A DNA stretch of 64,000 nucleotides from Candidatus Aalborgicola defluviihabitans (GTDB lineage: Bacteria > Pseudomonadota > Gammaproteobacteria > Burkholderiales > Burkholderiaceae_C). Each line of letters opens with the position of its first letter. The first letter of the stretch is position 1. Under the pieces are notes generated by a model. It worked only from the letters and a program-made list of their open reading frames with translations, was not told where the DNA came from and did no database searches. Below, piece after piece: positions 1 through 8,818 of this stretch. The position numbers and the translations under genes were made by a program. The stretch is from the NCBI GenBank assembly GCA_016705575.1, contig JADIXX010000004.1, positions 124,001 through 188,000 on the forward strand. The letters are read 5' to 3'.

Positions 1-36
1 TCGACGCGCAGGCAAGTCACCCCTGCATCAATGCCA

Positions 37-921
37 TTACAACTTTGCGCCCTGTCGCTGAACCGGTACTCCCCGGCCTCGAACCGGCAGACGTGGTAGC
101 GCATAGCCTTGCAGAAAGGCCGCTGGCACAATCACGGTGTACTTAAGCAACCATCCGCCCGAAGCTGCCAGCAAGCCAGCGGCCGCAGCCAACCATGCAC
201 CGCCCATAGAAGGCATTGCCAGTGAAAGCAGCAGCAATGCCAAAGCAACCCAATGACCGATTTTGACAAACGCGAAATCGATGGAATCCAATGCTGCCAA
301 TGTTTGCTTGGGTGCTGCGCTGTCACCCAGTTCCGCACGATACGATCGCCACAGCAAAGCGCGCGCAATGATCAATAGAGCCAACACAACCACAACCCCG
401 GTTACCGGCGACCGAGCACCCAAAAGCACTGCGCCAAGCACCAACAGACCCGCACCTTCGGTCAGCCCTGTCACAAAAAACAATGGCCCCGTGCGCCGCG
501 CACGCCAAGCGGGAACCCCTTTGGCTGCGTAAACCATACGAGCCTGGCAATACAAGAATGAAAACGCCAGCAGCGCGGTTAGCCAGATCCACAATGCGCT
601 CCCAGTCCACACTGCCATCGCGCCGCACATGAATAGTGGGCCAGCCACCATGGCTTCGCGGGTCATCCAGGACGTATGGACGTGACGAAACACATTCAAA
701 GAGCGGAATGGGCGTCCGATCTCCAGTGCAACCGAGAAAAGCCCCAACGCAATCAAAAGGAGCCCAGAAATACCAAACGGTCGATAAGCCACTTCGGCCC
801 CCGAAAAGACGGCAGCGAAGATCAACAAACTGCAACCACTGCCGCCACAGATGAAATTCCCGGCGGCCCGCCAGTCCCAGTTCGTCTGGTGACGGGCTTT
901 GAAGAATGATTCGCTTTTCAT
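37..921 (-). CDS. padD: PadD/DmsC-like membrane anchor subunit
   Basis: Very hydrophobic protein of 294 residues with about eight predicted membrane segments, in the style of the DmsC/NrfD quinone-interacting anchors of molybdopterin oxidoreductases. Its ATG at 921 overlaps the stop of the iron-sulfur gene by four bases (ATGA), so the two are translationally coupled and probably form one complex. In phenylacetyl-CoA:acceptor oxidoreductase (PadBCD) such an anchor passes electrons to the quinone pool; that assignment is inferred from the neighbouring 2-oxoacid oxidoreductase, benzoyl-CoA reductase and PaaX-type regulator. The catalytic Mo subunit is not visible and would have to lie beyond the left edge or elsewhere. 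Another DMSO-reductase-type complex remains possible. Confidence 0.7.
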   Translation of the reverse strand: MKSESFFKARHQTNWDWRAAGNFICGGSGCSLLIFAAVFSGAEVAYRPFGISGLLLIALGLFSVALEIGRPFRSLNVFRHVHTSWMTREAMVAGPLFMCGAMAVWTGSALWIWLTALLAFSFLYCQARMVYAAKGVPAWRARRTGPLFFVTGLTEGAGLLVLGAVLLGARSPVTGVVVVLALLIIARALLWRSYRAELGDSAAPKQTLAALDSIDFAFVKIGHWVALALLLLSLAMPSMGGAWLAAAAGLLAASGGWLLKYTVIVPAAFLQGYALPRLPVRGRGVPVQRQGAKL

Positions 922-1565
922 GTCTTGTCCCACAAGTAATACAGCCCAGGATCGGTTCCCAATTCTTCATGCATGCGGAAGTGTTGATTCTCACGCAACA
1001 GGGTTGAGACGTTGCTATTCACATCGTCACGATCGCCGAATGCCATGGCACTGGTGATACATGAATTGACGCAGGCCGGCGTCACCTCGGGATCTACCCC
1101 CGGAGTAAGACCACTCAACTCGGCAGAGTCAATGCGGCTGATGCAAAAAGTACATTTGGTGGCAACGTTGACACGTTTGGGGTCAGCGCGCATGGCTTCC
1201 GATGCACTGGCAGTTTCGTTATAGGCAAAGTCCATCTTGTGCACAACGTCTCGCGCTTGGTAGGGACACGCAACCACGCAGTAGCCGCAACCGATGCAGA
1301 CGTCGTAGTCGATGGTGACCAAACCATCCGCACGCTTCTTTGTTGCCTGCGAAGGACACACCTCCACGCATGGGGGCTCACCGCAGTGCATGCAGCCGAC
1401 GGGCACGAAGCTGCGTCGAACGTCAGGGAATTCACCGGTTTCAACGTCAAGAACCTTGCGCCACTGCACGCCGGGCGGCGTGGCATTGGCGTGGCGACAG
1501 GCTGCAGTGCAGGTCTGGCAACCAATGCAACGCCGTAGATCCACGACCATTACATAACGTGTCAT
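918..1565 (-). CDS. padC: PadC-like four-cluster iron-sulfur electron transfer subunit
   Basis: 215-residue ferredoxin-type subunit of the DmsB/NrfC/PhsB class. Four cysteine groups are visible: C13-C16-C19-C23, then CMHCGEPPCVEVC near residue 58, CIGCGYCVVAC near 91, and a final CTFC group near 138 whose partner Cys lie near 163-167. This is the usual set of ligands for four [4Fe-4S] clusters. It would carry electrons from a molybdopterin subunit to the membrane anchor encoded directly downstream. Gene context (phenylglyoxylate-type oxidoreductase, benzoyl-CoA reductase) makes PadC of phenylacetyl-CoA:acceptor oxidoreductase the best guess. The family is certain, the substrate inferred. Confidence 0.72.
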   Translation of the reverse strand: MTRYVMVVDLRRCIGCQTCTAACRHANATPPGVQWRKVLDVETGEFPDVRRSFVPVGCMHCGEPPCVEVCPSQATKKRADGLVTIDYDVCIGCGYCVVACPYQARDVVHKMDFAYNETASASEAMRADPKRVNVATKCTFCISRIDSAELSGLTPGVDPEVTPACVNSCITSAMAFGDRDDVNSNVSTLLRENQHFRMHEELGTDPGLYYLWDKT

Positions 1566-1774
1566 GCAGCCACCTTTATTTGATTCAGTTTTACAAATTT
1601 ATTTAAAATTCCGTATCAGTTTATGATGGAACATATTCGATGTCAACATCGGCAGGAATACAACAACATTTATGTTTTATATGAAACAGTTTTGTAAACA
1701 ACTTAAATCCTTTAAGATCGCCGACTTCCTTGGGGCCACTGACCGTCAGTTGAGTAGAGAAATTGGACCGTTTT
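1566..1774. promoter_or_regulatory. Divergent promoter region between padC and the acyl-CoA synthetase gene
   Basis: AT-rich stretch of about 209 bp separating two oppositely transcribed genes. Two short palindromes are visible: CGATG-TCAA-CATCG at 1638-1651 and AACAT-TT-ATGTT at 1665-1676. They could be operators, but no family consensus was recognised and no clear -35/-10 pair was assigned. Confidence 0.4.
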
Positions 1775-3877
1775 ATGCAATCTAGATCTGAATCAAGTGC
1801 CAGTTTTGCCGCGGCGGGCGCGCAACTGGCTGCACTCTTTGTGAACGCTACGGCAGCCGGACGTGATTTTCTAAACCAGCAAGAACTCACAAGCCTGCTT
1901 TCCAGCGGCCCCATTCCGTTGGTAACAGAGCCGCAGCTTCCAAACTTGGTGCCATTCGGTGAACTTCAAATCTGCCTGAACAACACCCGTGAATTTGGTC
2001 TGGTGATAAGTGCTGGATCCGGTGGACTTGATCGTGAGCTGGATGCCGGCAACTTCAAGTGGGGCCGCGTTGCTGTCCACGCGGTCGTAGAACTGACAGA
2101 TGCACACGACTTCCTGACGCAATTCAAACGCACATTGGCCTACCAGAAACTAACGATTACTGCCAATCGCCGCGCCCACGCCGTTCCAGATGAACAGCTT
2201 ACGCAGTGCTTCAAGTTCCTGCTCGAATTGGCAGGCACGTCAGCCCCCTCAGTACCGGGTTCACGGCACACGCTGACGGGACTCACGTTGAACGTCGAGC
2301 AGGACGACGACCGTCTTGTGGTGCGCGGCGCAGAATGCACATTTGGCAACCAGCAAGCAGCACGCTTGGGTCGGCCCATCCACAAGATCGACAAGTTGAT
2401 CCACCCTGGCTCGATTGGAATCATCGGGGTATCTGCCAGCAACATGAATTTTGGACGCATCATTTTGCACAACCTGCTGGGTAGCGGCTACAGCAAAGAC
2501 AAACTGACCATCATTCGCGCTGGAGAAACGGAGATCGACGGTGTCCGGTGTGTTGAAAGCCTCAAAGCGCTGAGCGGAAAACTTGATCTCCTGATCGTTG
2601 CCGTAGCTGCAAGTGCTGTCTACGAACTGGTTGATGAGATCATCGATACTGACGCAGTGGAATCGGTGATGCTGATACCCGGTGGACTGGGTGAAACCCA
2701 AAAGAGCAAGGAACCAGCAGCAGGGTTAGCAGACCGTATCAACGCAAACCACGGCAGGCCAGGTGGAGGCCCCATATTTCTCGGAGCAAATTGCCTCGGC
2801 GTTGTGTCGCATCCTGGTTCGTACGACTCTTGGTTCATCCCGCTGGAGCGACTTCCAAAGCCGCCAAAGAAGCCACAAAGAAATTCAGTCATGCTGAGCC
2901 AGAGCGGCGCCTTCATGATTACGCGACTAAGCCAGAATCCGTGGCTGGATCCACGCTACATGCTGGCGTTGGGAAACCAGACTGACCTGACCCATGGTGA
3001 CCTGCTCAGATTCTTCGCCGAACAGCCTGAAATTGATACCATCGGCATTTACATTGAGGGATTCAAGGATCGGGATGGGCTCGACTTCGCTATAGCAGTG
3101 CGAGCCGCCGTCAAGAATGGCAAGCAAGTCGTGGTCTACAAGTCCGGAAAGACATCGCCCGGCGCAAGCAGCGTGATGGGGCATACCGCATCAATTGCCG
3201 GCGACACTGCGTTGTTTGTATCGGTACTACGTCAAGCCGGCGCGATGGTAGCTGAAGACATCAGCACTTTTGACGACCTGTTTTATATCGCGGGCGCCCT
3301 GCACCATAAAACAGTCGGCAAACGACTAGGGGCAATCAGTGGGGCTGGCTTCGAATCTGTCGGCATAGCGGACTCAATCGATTCGGACAATTTTTCCATG
3401 GAGATGGGCACGCTGGAACCCGCAACCATCAGGCGAGTGGAAGACATTCTGATAGCCAAGAAATTGCAAGCGCTAGTGGAAGTTAGGAATCCGATTGACA
3501 TCAATCCTGGTGCCGATGATGAAACGCACTTACAGATCACCGAAGCCTTTGTTCAAGACCCCAACATTGATGCCGTCGTCGTCGGGCTTGACCCCACAGC
3601 GCCATCGGTACGAGCGCTGGTCGAAAGCACACTACGCCCTGGCTTCGACATCCAGGACCCCAAGAGTACCGTGTACCTGATGCCCCCGATTGTCTTACGC
3701 AACGGAAAACCGATCATCGGCATTATTGATGGCGGTAGCCTTTACGACGCCATGGCGGCTAAGCTGATGGACCAAGGCGTATGCATCTTCCGCAATTGCG
3801 CACGAGGAACCAAAGCGCTGGTTCGCTACATCGAAGTGCGAATGTATGCAGACAATATCAATCACCGTAACCGATAG
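1775..3877 (+). CDS. ADP-forming acyl-CoA synthetase (acetate-CoA ligase family)
   Basis: About 700 residues. A partial ATP-grasp-like segment at the N-terminus (the REFGLVISAGSGGL region, near residues 70-130) precedes a CoA-binding Rossmann domain (from about 205, SIGIIGVSAS) and succinyl-CoA-ligase-like domains. The phosphorylated histidine is in MGHTASIAGD, near residue 470. Such enzymes make an acyl-CoA from acid, CoA and ATP, giving ADP. No AMP-forming aryl-CoA ligase is present in the window, so this may activate phenylacetate, benzoate or a related acid (inference). ATG at 1775 is preferred, with GGA eight to ten bases upstream; TTG at 1763 in the same frame is an alternative. It is followed nine bases later by a thioesterase-like gene. 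Confidence 0.72.
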   Translation: MQSRSESSASFAAAGAQLAALFVNATAAGRDFLNQQELTSLLSSGPIPLVTEPQLPNLVPFGELQICLNNTREFGLVISAGSGGLDRELDAGNFKWGRVAVHAVVELTDAHDFLTQFKRTLAYQKLTITANRRAHAVPDEQLTQCFKFLLELAGTSAPSVPGSRHTLTGLTLNVEQDDDRLVVRGAECTFGNQQAARLGRPIHKIDKLIHPGSIGIIGVSASNMNFGRIILHNLLGSGYSKDKLTIIRAGETEIDGVRCVESLKALSGKLDLLIVAVAASAVYELVDEIIDTDAVESVMLIPGGLGETQKSKEPAAGLADRINANHGRPGGGPIFLGANCLGVVSHPGSYDSWFIPLERLPKPPKKPQRNSVMLSQSGAFMITRLSQNPWLDPRYMLALGNQTDLTHGDLLRFFAEQPEIDTIGIYIEGFKDRDGLDFAIAVRAAVKNGKQVVVYKSGKTSPGASSVMGHTASIAGDTALFVSVLRQAGAMVAEDISTFDDLFYIAGALHHKTVGKRLGAISGAGFESVGIADSIDSDNFSMEMGTLEPATIRRVEDILIAKKLQALVEVRNPIDINPGADDETHLQITEAFVQDPNIDAVVVGLDPTAPSVRALVESTLRPGFDIQDPKSTVYLMPPIVLRNGKPIIGIIDGGSLYDAMAAKLMDQGVCIFRNCARGTKALVRYIEVRMYADNINHRNR

Positions 3878-3885
3878 GAAAAAAC

Positions 3886-4287
3886 ATGAGCAACGCATTG
3901 TTACCTGGACTCACCGCATCCCGACACGTCGATATTGACCTCAATCGCACCATCAGCTTTATGGGCGATGACTGCAGGGTCTATTCCACTCCCAACCTTC
4001 TGTACGACATTGAGATGGCCTGTCGTGACCTTTTGCTCGAACACATTGAAGCGGGGAAAGATTCGGTTGGCACCCGGGTTGAGCTAGATCATGTCGGAGC
4101 AACATTGCTCGGGATGTGGGTCGATATTACGATCACCGTGACCGAAGTAAACGGTGGTGCAGTTTCGTTTGATTTTTCAGTGAGCGACGCCGTGGAGGAA
4201 GTTGCACGCGGTAAGCACAGCCGATTTATTGTGGGAGTCGAAAAAACTGCGCAACGACTGAAGGCCAAAAAGGCCAAGGCTGGGTAG
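3886..4287 (+). CDS. FlK-like hotdog thioesterase
   Basis: 133-residue single hotdog domain. It resembles fluoroacetyl-CoA thioesterase FlK: STPNLLYDIE, then DSVGTRVELDHVGATLLGM. The candidate catalytic residues Thr35, Glu43 and His69 have the same spacing (8 and 26 residues) as the Thr/Glu/His triad of FlK as I recall it. It lies nine bases after the CoA synthetase gene, with AGGAAAAAAC before the ATG, so the two are almost certainly co-transcribed. A role in hydrolysing dead-end or unwanted aryl-CoA esters and recovering CoA is an inference. The C-terminus is Lys/Ala-rich. Confidence 0.7.
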   Translation: MSNALLPGLTASRHVDIDLNRTISFMGDDCRVYSTPNLLYDIEMACRDLLLEHIEAGKDSVGTRVELDHVGATLLGMWVDITITVTEVNGGAVSFDFSVSDAVEEVARGKHSRFIVGVEKTAQRLKAKKAKAG

Positions 4288-4314
4288 AAGACCGGAGAAT
4301 CCGTGCGATAAGCC

Positions 4315-5259
4315 CTATTTTTGGGGATTGGTCGTGTCAACAGCGCTACGCTGAAACAAGCGTCGAACGACTGAGCGTAGCCAGCTATGTGACATATCCG
4401 AGGTCGCACTTTGGTGCCATACCATGCATACGTCATAGCTTGGTCCGTGCTCCGGCAGTTCCCAAGTGCGTACGTCATAGCGCGGCGCCAACGAATTGGC
4501 ATACATTTGCGGGACTATTGCCATAAGGTCGGTCCGGGTTACCAATTCAGGCAGTGCTCCATAGTGGCGGGCGCGCAGCATGATTCGGTCATTGAGTTTA
4601 AGTCGGGTGAGCATTGAGTCCACACTCCCATGAAAGGTCGCTGCTGGCGCGGCCACTGCCAACGAGGCTGCAGCCAGTTGTTTGGCGCTCAGACTTGCCC
4701 CAACGCGACCACTTGCGGGACGCCAATCACCGGCAGTGATTGCAACGAAATGCTCCTGAAAAAGACGCTCACTGGCAATCGTGCCGTGACTCGGATCCAG
4801 AATACCTATCGCCAGATCGATGTCATGTGCATCCAGAGCACTGCTAACTTGGCGCGCCGCCACCGACACGTTGGACAGCTGGCTGTGCGGTGACTCTGCC
4901 CGCATGGCCTGCGCCAAAGGTGGCAAAAACATCATCTCCCCCAGATCGGACAGTGACAGACGCCATCGAACGCTGCTGCTGGCTGGCTCGAACCCCTCAA
5001 CGCTTACTACGGTTTCCTCCAGCACTTGGAGCTGGGTGAGCAACGCCGGAACGATACGCTGTGCCTTGCGCGTGGGATGTAAACCACGCGGTGATCGAAC
5101 AAATAATTCATCGTCGAAGAATGTGCGAAGGCGTGCCAACGCATTGCTGGTTGCAGGCTGAGACAAGGACAGCATGCGACCTGCCTCCGTCACAGATCCA
5201 GAGCGATAGATGGCACATAAAACGCGCAATAGGTTCAAGTCAAGTTGTCTGAAATTCAT
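4315..5259 (-). CDS. LysR-family transcriptional regulator
   Basis: 314 residues with a classic N-terminal winged HTH (residues 1-60, MNFRQLDLNLLRVLCAIYRSG onward, with SLSQPATSNALARL as recognition region) and a periplasmic-binding-like effector domain. It is transcribed away from the four-gene oxidoreductase operon starting at 5432, across about 170 bp. That is the usual layout for a LysR regulator and its target. The effector is unknown; an aromatic acid or CoA ester is a guess. It converges with the thioesterase gene, whose stop is only 27 bases away. Confidence 0.85.
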   Translation of the reverse strand: MNFRQLDLNLLRVLCAIYRSGSVTEAGRMLSLSQPATSNALARLRTFFDDELFVRSPRGLHPTRKAQRIVPALLTQLQVLEETVVSVEGFEPASSSVRWRLSLSDLGEMMFLPPLAQAMRAESPHSQLSNVSVAARQVSSALDAHDIDLAIGILDPSHGTIASERLFQEHFVAITAGDWRPASGRVGASLSAKQLAAASLAVAAPAATFHGSVDSMLTRLKLNDRIMLRARHYGALPELVTRTDLMAIVPQMYANSLAPRYDVRTWELPEHGPSYDVCMVWHQSATSDMSHSWLRSVVRRLFQRSAVDTTNPQK

Positions 5260-5431
5260 AGTCTGGCTTCATTCCGCTTATCAGCTTCATCAATACGCCA
5301 AATCTTAACAATCAATTAGACGAATGACTGAATAAGCCCTACATTGCGTCAACAAATAGCCGCATGCAATGCGCAACCAGAAGAGTCCTGTGCGAAGCAC
5401 AACTCTCAGAATTTAAAAAGGAGACGAATTC
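5260..5431. promoter_or_regulatory. Divergent regulatory region, LysR gene and 2-oxoacid oxidoreductase operon
   Basis: About 170 bp between divergent starts, the expected place for LysR binding. An AAGGAG ribosome-binding site eight bases before the GTG at 5432 fixes the start of the operon's first gene. TTGCG and CGCAA arms flank the middle of the region, but no convincing T-N11-A box was fixed. Confidence 0.4.
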
Positions 5432-5989
5432 GTGCTTCAAATCATCATCCAGGGTCGTGGGGGTCAGGGTGCCCAGACAGCCGGCAACCTGTTGGCGAGT
5501 GCCTTTCATGCTCAAGGTCGTCATATTCAGGGCTTTGCCAGCTATGGCGGCGCGCGGCGCGGAACACCGGTAACTTCGTATATCCGCGTGGATGACCGAC
5601 CCGTGCGGGTGCGCTGCGATATCGAACGTGCAGACGCGATACTTTGCTTTGATGCCAGCCTGCTGGTTGGGCAACTAATCGCTACCGCAGGTCCGAACAC
5701 GCTGATCGTTGTGAATTCCTCAAAAAGCGCTTCGGAGTTCGAAAAGGCCCTGCCTGGACTGCGTGTGATCCCGATTGACGCGCTCGCCATTTCCCGCCAG
5801 AAGGGACTCGGACGCATCGTTAACTCTGCGTTACTAGGAGCGTTGGTACGCGTGATAGAGGCCCCATCTCTTGAAATTTTGACCCAAACACTTGTGGAAA
5901 ACGCACCCAAGCAGCACGATGAAAATATCGCTGCCTGCACCGAAGGCTATCGCTGGGCCGATGAGCAGTTGATGGAGATTGCAGCATGA
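5432..5989 (+). CDS. padE: 2-oxoacid:acceptor oxidoreductase gamma subunit (PadE-like)
   Basis: 185 residues of the POR/KOR gamma family, beginning with the typical IIIQGRGGQGAQTAGNLL. The gamma domain binds the CoA moiety of the acyl acceptor. The GTG start is preceded by AAGGAG at good spacing. The stop overlaps the next gene by four bases, starting a tightly coupled four-gene operon (gamma, FAD/Fe-S, alpha, beta). Separate short subunits match phenylglyoxylate:acceptor oxidoreductase (PadEFGHI) better than 2-oxoglutarate oxidoreductases, whose alpha subunit usually carries the gamma domain. Substrate is inferred from context. Confidence 0.72.
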   Translation: MLQIIIQGRGGQGAQTAGNLLASAFHAQGRHIQGFASYGGARRGTPVTSYIRVDDRPVRVRCDIERADAILCFDASLLVGQLIATAGPNTLIVVNSSKSASEFEKALPGLRVIPIDALAISRQKGLGRIVNSALLGALVRVIEAPSLEILTQTLVENAPKQHDENIAACTEGYRWADEQLMEIAA

Positions 5990-7659
5990 ACACCCCCAAT
6001 CTAGCACCCATTCCAACCATCTGGACCACCGGCACTACCGAGTCCATAATGACCGGCACTTGGCGTGCTGCGCTGCCGCAGCATATTCGAGCACCCGCTC
6101 CCTGCCATGGCGCATGTCCGGTCAACGGCGACATCGCCGAGTGGATCGGCTTGGCGCGTGCTCGCGACTTCCATGGCGCATGGCAAGTGCTGACACGCCA
6201 CAACCCCTTTCCAGCGATCGCCGGACGCATCTGTCATCACCCATGCGAGACGGCTTGCAACAGGGGCAGTTACGATAAGGCGCTGTCAATCTGCAAGCTG
6301 GAACGCTTTGTCGGCGACCAAGCATTGGAACAGGGTTGGACTTTCGACGTCGCTGATACACCGCCAAAGGGACGCGTGGCGATCATTGGCGGCGGCCCAT
6401 CGGGTCTGTCAGCTGCGTTTCAGTTGCGTCGTAGTGGTTTCGCAGTAACCATATACGAATCACAGCCAGAGCTCGGTGGGTTGATGCGCTATGGCATCCC
6501 CGCCTATCGTCTGGCACGCAAAATTCTGGACGGAGAGGTCAATCGAATTATTGCAATGGGCATTGAGGTGCGGTGCAACCACCCGCACAACACGCCGGAT
6601 GCAATCGCGCAGGTACGTCAGAAATATGATGCGGTTTACCTGGCAACCGGTGCTGCGGCCCAAAAGCACTTGCCAATTTTGGACTACAGTCAATCTTGGG
6701 TAACTGGTGGCGCAACATACCTGGCTGCCGCCAATGCTGGATCGCCTCTAACAATGGGCAAGCGATTGGTGGTCATTGGTGGCGGCAGCGCCGCACTAGA
6801 CGCCGCCCGCAGTGCACGCCGCGCCGGCCATGACGTAACCCTTGTGTCCCTCGAACTGCGTGCTCAGATGCCCGCTCAACACGAGGAAGTCATCGAGGGC
6901 CTTGAAGAAGGTATTGTCTTGGTGGACGGAACACAACTTGACGGCGTCATCGATGATGGTGTTGCTGGTCTGCGGCTAACCTGCAGCCGGGTGCAATCAG
7001 CTGTGACCTCACGGCAGGGGCAATTCAGCGTGACGCCTATCGAAGGCAGCACATTTACGTTAATGGCCGACGCAATCGTCACATCCATCGGACAGAATCC
7101 CGACCTTACCCCGCTCGGAAATCATTTCGCCACCACTGGCCCGTTACTAAAAACCGATGCACACCATGCGACCAGTGAGTCGGGCTTTTACGCAGGCGGT
7201 GACTTAACCAGCATGGCACGGTTCGTGACCGAAGCGGTCGGCATGGGCAAGCACGCAGCGCACGCAATTGAGCGTAATCTGTGCCGCCATGATAAAGAAT
7301 TGCCGGAAGACGATCTATACGGGCACGAAGCGATGGTACCGATCAGTGCCATCAATACCTACTACTACTCCAAGCAACCGCGAGCCGAAGCGCAACTGCT
7401 GGGAGCAAGTGAACGCTTGACACACAACGCCGAAGTGCAACTGGGTCTGGACATGGAACAGGCGCTGGCTGAGGGCGAGCGGTGCTTCTCGTGCGGCACT
7501 TGCATCGACTGCGACAACTGTGTCATCTACTGTCCGGACCTTGCAGTACAGCGAACAGAAGATGGCTACACCGTGCTGACCGACTATTGCAAAGGCTGCG
7601 GCCTATGCGTAAAAGAATGCCCAACGGGCTCTATGAAGATGCGAGAGGAAGTGCGATGA
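5986..7659 (+). CDS. padH: FAD/NAD(P)-binding oxidoreductase fused to a 2[4Fe-4S] ferredoxin domain
   Basis: 557 residues with GltD-like architecture. An N-terminal Fe-S region has CHGACPVNGDIAEW and GRICHHPCETACNRGS. The FAD site is AIIGGGPSGLSAAF near residue 130 and the NAD(P) site VVIGGGSAALDAA near 262. A C-terminal domain has two ferredoxin cysteine groups (CFSCGTCIDCDNCVIYC and CKGCGLCVKEC). It should move electrons between the 2-oxoacid oxidoreductase core, NAD(P) and ferredoxin. It looks like PadH and PadF in one chain. It overlaps both neighbours by ATGA junctions. Reduced ferredoxin would suit benzoyl-CoA reductase encoded in the same block. Confidence 0.72.
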   Translation: MNTPNLAPIPTIWTTGTTESIMTGTWRAALPQHIRAPAPCHGACPVNGDIAEWIGLARARDFHGAWQVLTRHNPFPAIAGRICHHPCETACNRGSYDKALSICKLERFVGDQALEQGWTFDVADTPPKGRVAIIGGGPSGLSAAFQLRRSGFAVTIYESQPELGGLMRYGIPAYRLARKILDGEVNRIIAMGIEVRCNHPHNTPDAIAQVRQKYDAVYLATGAAAQKHLPILDYSQSWVTGGATYLAAANAGSPLTMGKRLVVIGGGSAALDAARSARRAGHDVTLVSLELRAQMPAQHEEVIEGLEEGIVLVDGTQLDGVIDDGVAGLRLTCSRVQSAVTSRQGQFSVTPIEGSTFTLMADAIVTSIGQNPDLTPLGNHFATTGPLLKTDAHHATSESGFYAGGDLTSMARFVTEAVGMGKHAAHAIERNLCRHDKELPEDDLYGHEAMVPISAINTYYYSKQPRAEAQLLGASERLTHNAEVQLGLDMEQALAEGERCFSCGTCIDCDNCVIYCPDLAVQRTEDGYTVLTDYCKGCGLCVKECPTGSMKMREEVR

Positions 7660-8813
7660 CTAGCCAAGACAAACCGATACTACTGAACGGCAATCAGGCC
7701 ATCGCTTGGGGTGCGCGACTAGCCCGACCCAAAGTGGTTCCGGTGTACCCAATCACACCGCAGACTCCGGTTCTGGAGCAACTCACCGAGTTCCAGGCAC
7801 AAGGCACTTTCGATGCTGAGATCGTCCTACCGGAGTCAGAGCATTCCGTCATGTCGGCGTGTATTCCGGCATCACTGGTCGGCGTACGGGTGTTTACCGC
7901 TACAGCCTCGCAAGGATTGCTGCTGATGCATGAGTTGTTGCACTACGCGAGCGGTGCACGAGCACCTATCGTCATGGCCAACGTCAACCGCACGGTGGCC
8001 TCACCCTGGGCCTTTTGGCCCGACCAGACAGACAGCCTGGCGCAGCGCGATACCGGTTGGATTCAGTACTATGTGGAAAGTGCCCAGGAGGCGCTGGATA
8101 CAGTGATTCAGGCCTACCGCGTAGCCGAGGAGGTCTTGGTACCCACCATGGTCAATCTTGATGCGTTTTATGTTTCGCACGCGGTTGAACCGGTCCAAGT
8201 GCCCTCGCAAGCATTGGTGGATGCCTATCTGCCCGCTTTCGCACCTCTGCATCGTCTCGACACTGAAAACGTTGAGTCATGGGGAAATGTGGTCACGCAA
8301 GACATGTTTTACCGTCACCGCCAAGCGTTGGACGAAGCAATGGCACTTGTCCCAGAACTGGCTGAGCAAGCCGATCAAGAGTGGCTTAAGCGAACCGGGC
8401 GCAGCCACGGCGTGGTCGAGCGATACCGCTGTGACGGAGCGAGTACCGTGATTGTCACCATGGGCAGCATGTGCGGAACAGCCCGCGATGCGGTCGATTC
8501 CATGCGAGCCGCCGGCATGTCGGTTGGGCTTGTCAAGGTGCGCCTATTTCGACCTTTGCCAACGGCTGCGCTACGCGAGGCATTAACAGGCATAGAGGAA
8601 GTCATCGTACTAGATCGCAATTACTCACCCGGTCTTGGCGGCGTATTACACCAAGAACTGCGTGCGGCCTTGTACGGCACATCGGTAACGCCCCGCATCC
8701 ACGGCCTGCTGGCCGGCGTTGGCGGCGTGAATGTCTCCGTCGACAAAATCATCGAATTCGTCAATCAAGCGGGCATGCACGAAGCACAGCCCGAATCGCT
8801 ATGGGTAAGGTGA
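7656..8813 (+). CDS. padG: 2-oxoacid:acceptor oxidoreductase alpha subunit (PadG-like)
   Basis: 385 residues, PorA type: GNQAIAWGARLARPKVVPVY and YPITPQTPVLEQL at the N-terminus, then the RDTGWIQ motif. It is the alpha subunit that forms the active site with the TPP-binding beta chain. The ATG at 7656 overlaps the preceding stop (ATGA) and has GAGAGGAA upstream. Length (about 42 kDa) fits PadG or PorA and is shorter than 2-oxoglutarate oxidoreductase alpha chains that include the gamma domain. The segment VASPWAFWPDQTDSLAQ replaces the usual pyruvate-enzyme sequence, suggesting a non-pyruvate substrate. Confidence 0.72.
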   Translation: MTSQDKPILLNGNQAIAWGARLARPKVVPVYPITPQTPVLEQLTEFQAQGTFDAEIVLPESEHSVMSACIPASLVGVRVFTATASQGLLLMHELLHYASGARAPIVMANVNRTVASPWAFWPDQTDSLAQRDTGWIQYYVESAQEALDTVIQAYRVAEEVLVPTMVNLDAFYVSHAVEPVQVPSQALVDAYLPAFAPLHRLDTENVESWGNVVTQDMFYRHRQALDEAMALVPELAEQADQEWLKRTGRSHGVVERYRCDGASTVIVTMGSMCGTARDAVDSMRAAGMSVGLVKVRLFRPLPTAALREALTGIEEVIVLDRNYSPGLGGVLHQELRAALYGTSVTPRIHGLLAGVGGVNVSVDKIIEFVNQAGMHEAQPESLWVR

Positions 8814-8818
8814 GCGAC

